NCBI RefSeq assembly: GCF_002811955.1
Contig: NZ_NPEF01000038.1
Coordinates: 1 to 22,528 of the forward strand
From: Leptospira ellisii
GTDB taxonomy: Bacteria; Spirochaetota; Leptospiria; Leptospirales; Leptospiraceae
Length of the DNA: 22,528 nucleotides
Direction: 5' to 3'
Below the pieces are notes generated by a model, which was not told where the DNA came from, searched no databases, and saw only the letters and a program-made list of their open reading frames with translations. Numbering within the stretch: position 1 is the stretch's first letter; each line of letters begins with the position of its first letter. The translations under genes and the position numbers were made by a program. Below, one piece after another: positions 20,518 to 22,528 of this stretch.

Positions 20518-21273
20518 CTAAAATAGATTTATGAAGGAATTCGCGAAGGAATAAGCGTCGCCCGGCCATCGTGCGGATACGTAGTTTCCGTCCACGACTA
20601 CGTGGCCGCGTTTCAGCTTTTTGTGACTGTCTCTGAAGACCGGCTTGGGTCCGAAGAAAAAATCACCCGGATCTTTCAGGACGGATCTCACTTCGTCCTC
20701 CACCGTCTGCGGATAGGTGCGATAATAATCTCCGAGCCAAAGTCTGGTAAGATTCCAAGCCGCGAGCTCCTGACTTTTAAGAAGCGCCGTGGTCTTTTTT
20801 CCGTGTAGAATCGAAAGCCCGGTCCCCGGTTGTTTGCTTCGCGCGGCTAAAACCACCCCGTGACAGATCGCGCCGAGCGGTTTTCCCGTGGAAAAAAAAG
20901 TTCCCACGAATTTCTGAAGCGCATCCGACTCCAAATATTCCTTCATTCCGGGTGCATGACCTCCGGGAAGTATGAGTCCCGAAAAATCCTCCGGTTTTAG
21001 ATTCCTATAGGGAATCGGATTCCGAAAACGCTCGTCGTTTATCATTTTTTGATAAGCGACTCTGGCGTTTTTGTGCGCTATCAAAATCGGTCTCCAAATT
21101 CCGAGTCCCTTTCCCAAAAGCATTCTTTCGTCCGCTTGTCCGGGGCTGCCGTCGGGCGTGGCGAAAAAAACGTCGAAATTCCGTTCCGTTAAAATCTGCC
21201 AAGGTACGGCGCTTTCCGTCGGATCGAAATCCGCAGATGGGAGCGGGATCAGTATTTTGAATCGGGAGCTCAT
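20518..21273 (-). CDS. DJ-1/PfpI superfamily protein (class I glutamine amidotransferase-like)
   Basis: The 251-residue soluble protein has the DJ-1/PfpI nucleophile elbow AICHGVV at 135-141 with Cys137 and adjacent His138. The preceding GLILPGGHAPGMKEYL segment at about 99-114 holds the conserved GGH of the superfamily. Members act as glyoxalase III-like enzymes, chaperones or deglycases; a large N-terminal part and the length favour the Hsp31/glyoxalase-III branch over the roughly 170-residue proteases. There is no signal peptide. It lies upstream of the Kef-type antiporter on the same strand with 45 bases between, so co-transcription is likely. Gpx and ohrR are divergent from it. The exact substrate is not shown by the sequence. 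Confidence 0.85.
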   Translation of the reverse strand: MSSRFKILIPLPSADFDPTESAVPWQILTERNFDVFFATPDGSPGQADERMLLGKGLGIWRPILIAHKNARVAYQKMINDERFRNPIPYRNLKPEDFSGLILPGGHAPGMKEYLESDALQKFVGTFFSTGKPLGAICHGVVLAARSKQPGTGLSILHGKKTTALLKSQELAAWNLTRLWLGDYYRTYPQTVEDEVRSVLKDPGDFFFGPKPVFRDSHKKLKRGHVVVDGNYVSARWPGDAYSFANSFINLF

Positions 21274-21392
21274 CGTTTCATTTTATCGTTTTCCCCAGAA
21301 AATCAACTTCTTCTTACCCGTTTCGCCGTTTTGATCCCGGACCGAAAGCGGGGGTTCTATAGGTCAGGCGACGGAATCCCGGAAAAATATTG

Positions 21393-21422
21393 TTGACTTT
21401 CGGACGGAATTCGATTTTATAA
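21393..21422 (+). promoter_or_regulatory. Sigma-70-like promoter of gpx-ohrR
   Basis: TTGACT (21393-21398) is followed at 17-18 bases by TTTATA/TTATAA (21416-21422). The start point would fall at about 21428-21430, at the left edge of the palindrome at 21425-21444, so a bound repressor would block initiation. Confidence 0.55.
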
Positions 21423-21424
21423 AA

Positions 21425-21444
21425 TTAGATTGTGCACAATTTAA
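21425..21444. promoter_or_regulatory. Probable OhrR/MarR-type operator upstream of gpx
   Basis: TTAGATTGTGCACAATTTAA is a near-perfect palindrome with a perfect 12-base core ATTGTGCACAAT. It overlaps the predicted start point and lies 12 bases before the gpx start codon. OhrR operators in other bacteria are AT-rich inverted repeats of this kind (TACAATT-AATTGTA), and the OhrR gene is the second gene of the same transcript. Confidence 0.55.
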
Positions 21445-21456
21445 ATGGAGATCGAG

Positions 21457-21942
21457 ATGAATCAAACGTTATATGATTTGACCGCCACTTTGAACAACGG
21501 GACGGATAAAAAGTTGGGCGATTATAAAGGGAAAGTCCTTTTGATCGTGAATACAGCAAGTCAATGCGGTTTTACTCCGCAGTACGAAGGACTTCAGGCC
21601 CTTTACGATAAGTATAAATCGGAAGGTCTGGAAGTATTAGGTTTTCCTTGCGATCAGTTCAAACACCAAGAACCGGGCACCGACGAGCAGATCGCCAGTT
21701 TTTGTAAAAGAAATTACGGGGTCGAATTTCCCATATTCAAAAAGATAGAAGTGAACGGAGAAAACACACATCCGGTATTCAACTTTCTTAAAAAGCAGGC
21801 ATCCGGTTTTTTCGGAAGTTCTATCAAATGGAATTTTACGAAATTTCTGGTGGATAAGGAAGGAAACGTGATCAAACGTTATGCGCCCGTCACCACTCCC
21901 GAAAAAATCGAAAAAGAAATCCAAGTCCTTTTGCAAAAGTAA
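21457..21942 (+). CDS. gpx: Glutathione peroxidase family protein (cysteine type)
   Basis: This 161-residue cytoplasmic peroxidase reduces hydrogen peroxide and organic hydroperoxides, in bacteria usually with thioredoxin. The catalytic cysteine is Cys37 in NTASQCGFTPQYEG (cysteine, not selenocysteine). The FPCDQFKHQEPG motif and the KWNFTKFLVDKEG motif with the conserved tryptophan/asparagine are present. The second ATG (21457) is preferred: GGAG (21447-21450) lies six bases before it, whereas the upstream ATG (21445) would place the ribosome binding site inside the coding sequence. It is followed after 23 bases by ohrR, and preceded by a promoter and palindromic operator, so it is likely repressed by OhrR. 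Confidence 0.92.
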   Translation: MNQTLYDLTATLNNGTDKKLGDYKGKVLLIVNTASQCGFTPQYEGLQALYDKYKSEGLEVLGFPCDQFKHQEPGTDEQIASFCKRNYGVEFPIFKKIEVNGENTHPVFNFLKKQASGFFGSSIKWNFTKFLVDKEGNVIKRYAPVTTPEKIEKEIQVLLQK

Positions 21943-21965
21943 CGGATTCGGAAAGGTGAAAGGTC

Positions 21966-22409
21966 ATGACGGCTAAGGACTTATTGCTGGAAAATCAGAT
22001 TTGTTTTCCCTTATACGCCTGTTCCAGAGCCGTGACGGCCTTATATCGTCCGATACTCGAAGAAATCGGTCTAACGTATCCGCAATATTTGGTATTACTC
22101 GTTTTGTGGAAAGAAGACGGATTGAGCGTGAAGGATATCGGCAGAAATTTATATCTCGACTCCGGAACGTTAACTCCGTTGTTAAAACGGATGGAAGAGG
22201 CCGAATTATTGTCGAGAAAACGCTCCTCGGAAGACGAACGTTCGGTTCTGATCTTTCTTACCGCAAAGGGAAAACGCCTTAAGGAAAAGGCGGTCTGCGT
22301 TCCGGGGAAACTTTTGGAAACTCTGGACGTGGATAAAAAGGATCTGATCAACTTGAAAAACGATCTGGACAGACTTCTATTTCTTTTATCCGATCACGCG
22401 GAAGTTTAG
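21966..22409 (+). CDS. ohrR: Organic hydroperoxide-sensing MarR-family repressor OhrR
   Basis: The 147-residue winged-helix repressor senses organic hydroperoxides by oxidation of a reactive cysteine. It is Cys13 here, in the LENQICFPLYACSRAVTALYRP N-terminus, closely similar to Bacillus OhrR (LENQLCFLLYASSR with the reactive cysteine at 15). The DNA-binding winged helix carries YLDSGTLTPLLKRMEEAELLSRKRSSEDERSV. Two more cysteines, Cys19 and Cys111, are present; Xanthomonas OhrR also uses a second cysteine but elsewhere in the chain. An AAAGGTG ribosome binding site precedes the ATG. The gene is placed after gpx rather than next to an ohr gene. Convergent with a partial gene that ends two bases later. 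Confidence 0.93.
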   Translation: MTAKDLLLENQICFPLYACSRAVTALYRPILEEIGLTYPQYLVLLVLWKEDGLSVKDIGRNLYLDSGTLTPLLKRMEEAELLSRKRSSEDERSVLIFLTAKGKRLKEKAVCVPGKLLETLDVDKKDLINLKNDLDRLLFLLSDHAEV

Positions 22410-22411
22410 GT

Positions 22412-22528
22412 TTACGGTTTCGTTTTTTTGACCGTCCGAATTCCGGTTGCGAATGCGGTCTTAAATCGGAATCCGAGCTCTTTTCGAATTTTCGCCGAGT
22501 CGATCACCGAGGATTCCTGGATATATTC
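22412..22528 (-). CDS. C-terminus of a probable NAD-dependent epimerase/dehydratase (partial)
   Basis: The last 38 codons of a minus-strand gene run in from the right edge and stop with TAA at 22412-22414, two bases from the ohrR stop codon. The peptide (VIDSAKIRKELGFRFKTAF, followed by ATGIRTVKKTKP) matches the C-terminal pattern of sugar-nucleotide epimerases and dehydratases, which commonly end with D-x-S-K-I-R-x-E-L-G-F-x-P-x-x-x-x-x-x-G-I. The N-terminal Rossmann fold is outside the window, so the substrate and even the family remain uncertain. Confidence 0.55.
   Translation of the reverse strand, partial: EYIQESSVIDSAKIRKELGFRFKTAFATGIRTVKKTKP

Overview
The window looks like a chromosomal segment from a spirochaete of the genus Leptospira. 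The evidence is the gene content: a plastidic-type ferredoxin-NADP reductase, a TRL-like lipoprotein, large spirochaete-type FlgK and FlgL hook-junction proteins followed by fliW-csrA, and several short Leptospira-style hypothetical exported proteins. Base composition appears clearly richer in G+C than L. interrogans, which suggests one of the higher-GC species. That is an impression; I did not count it. There is no insertion sequence, phage gene cluster or CRISPR array. Most of the window is ordinary, densely packed housekeeping DNA.

Layout. (1) 1-3.4 kb: a STAS-domain protein converges on a PC4-like DNA-binding protein. Then come fpr (ferredoxin-NADP reductase, minus) and, divergently, lpxD (lipid A acyltransferase) with a short downstream gene that starts at GTG and ends at a strong terminator. 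(2) 3.5-4.5 kb: a frameshifted exported DUF6935-like gene, an anomalous 260-bp stretch holding a copy of a tRNA 3' end, and an intact tRNA-Gly(UCC). (3) 4.5-7.8 kb: an M32 carboxypeptidase overlapping a small protein that resembles the FliG middle domain. These converge on a minus-strand operon of TRL-like lipoprotein, exported protein and DUF423 membrane protein. (4) 7.9-12.6 kb: ornithine aminotransferase and a zinc-ribbon protein, two divergent membrane-protein genes whose start codons overlap, a DUF1905 protein, and an M23 peptidase. (5) 12.9-18.25 kb: a flagellar operon flgN-flgK-flgL-fliW-csrA plus a SHOCT-domain exported protein, preceded by a sigma-28-like promoter. (6) 18.25-18.67 kb: a gene-free but strongly structured spacer. 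(7) 18.7-22.4 kb: a likely electrophile/peroxide defence block, with DJ-1/PfpI-like protein then Kef-type antiporter on minus, and divergently glutathione peroxidase then OhrR on plus. A near-perfect palindrome sits at the gpx start. The window ends in the C-terminus of a probable NAD-dependent epimerase/dehydratase.

How the genes work together. The flagellar operon couples assembly (FlgN chaperones FlgK and FlgL) with the FliW-CsrA post-transcriptional switch. The right-hand block couples an OhrR sensor to a peroxidase gene through a probable operator and sits beside a Kef antiporter and a DJ-1 family protein, both of which belong to families linked with reactive electrophile stress. I did not find a clearly novel multi-gene system. 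The best leads are the structured spacer at 18.25-18.67 kb (possible small RNA), the tRNA-Gly 3'-end duplication beside the broken gene, the OhrR-like operator, and the stand-alone FliG-M-like protein.
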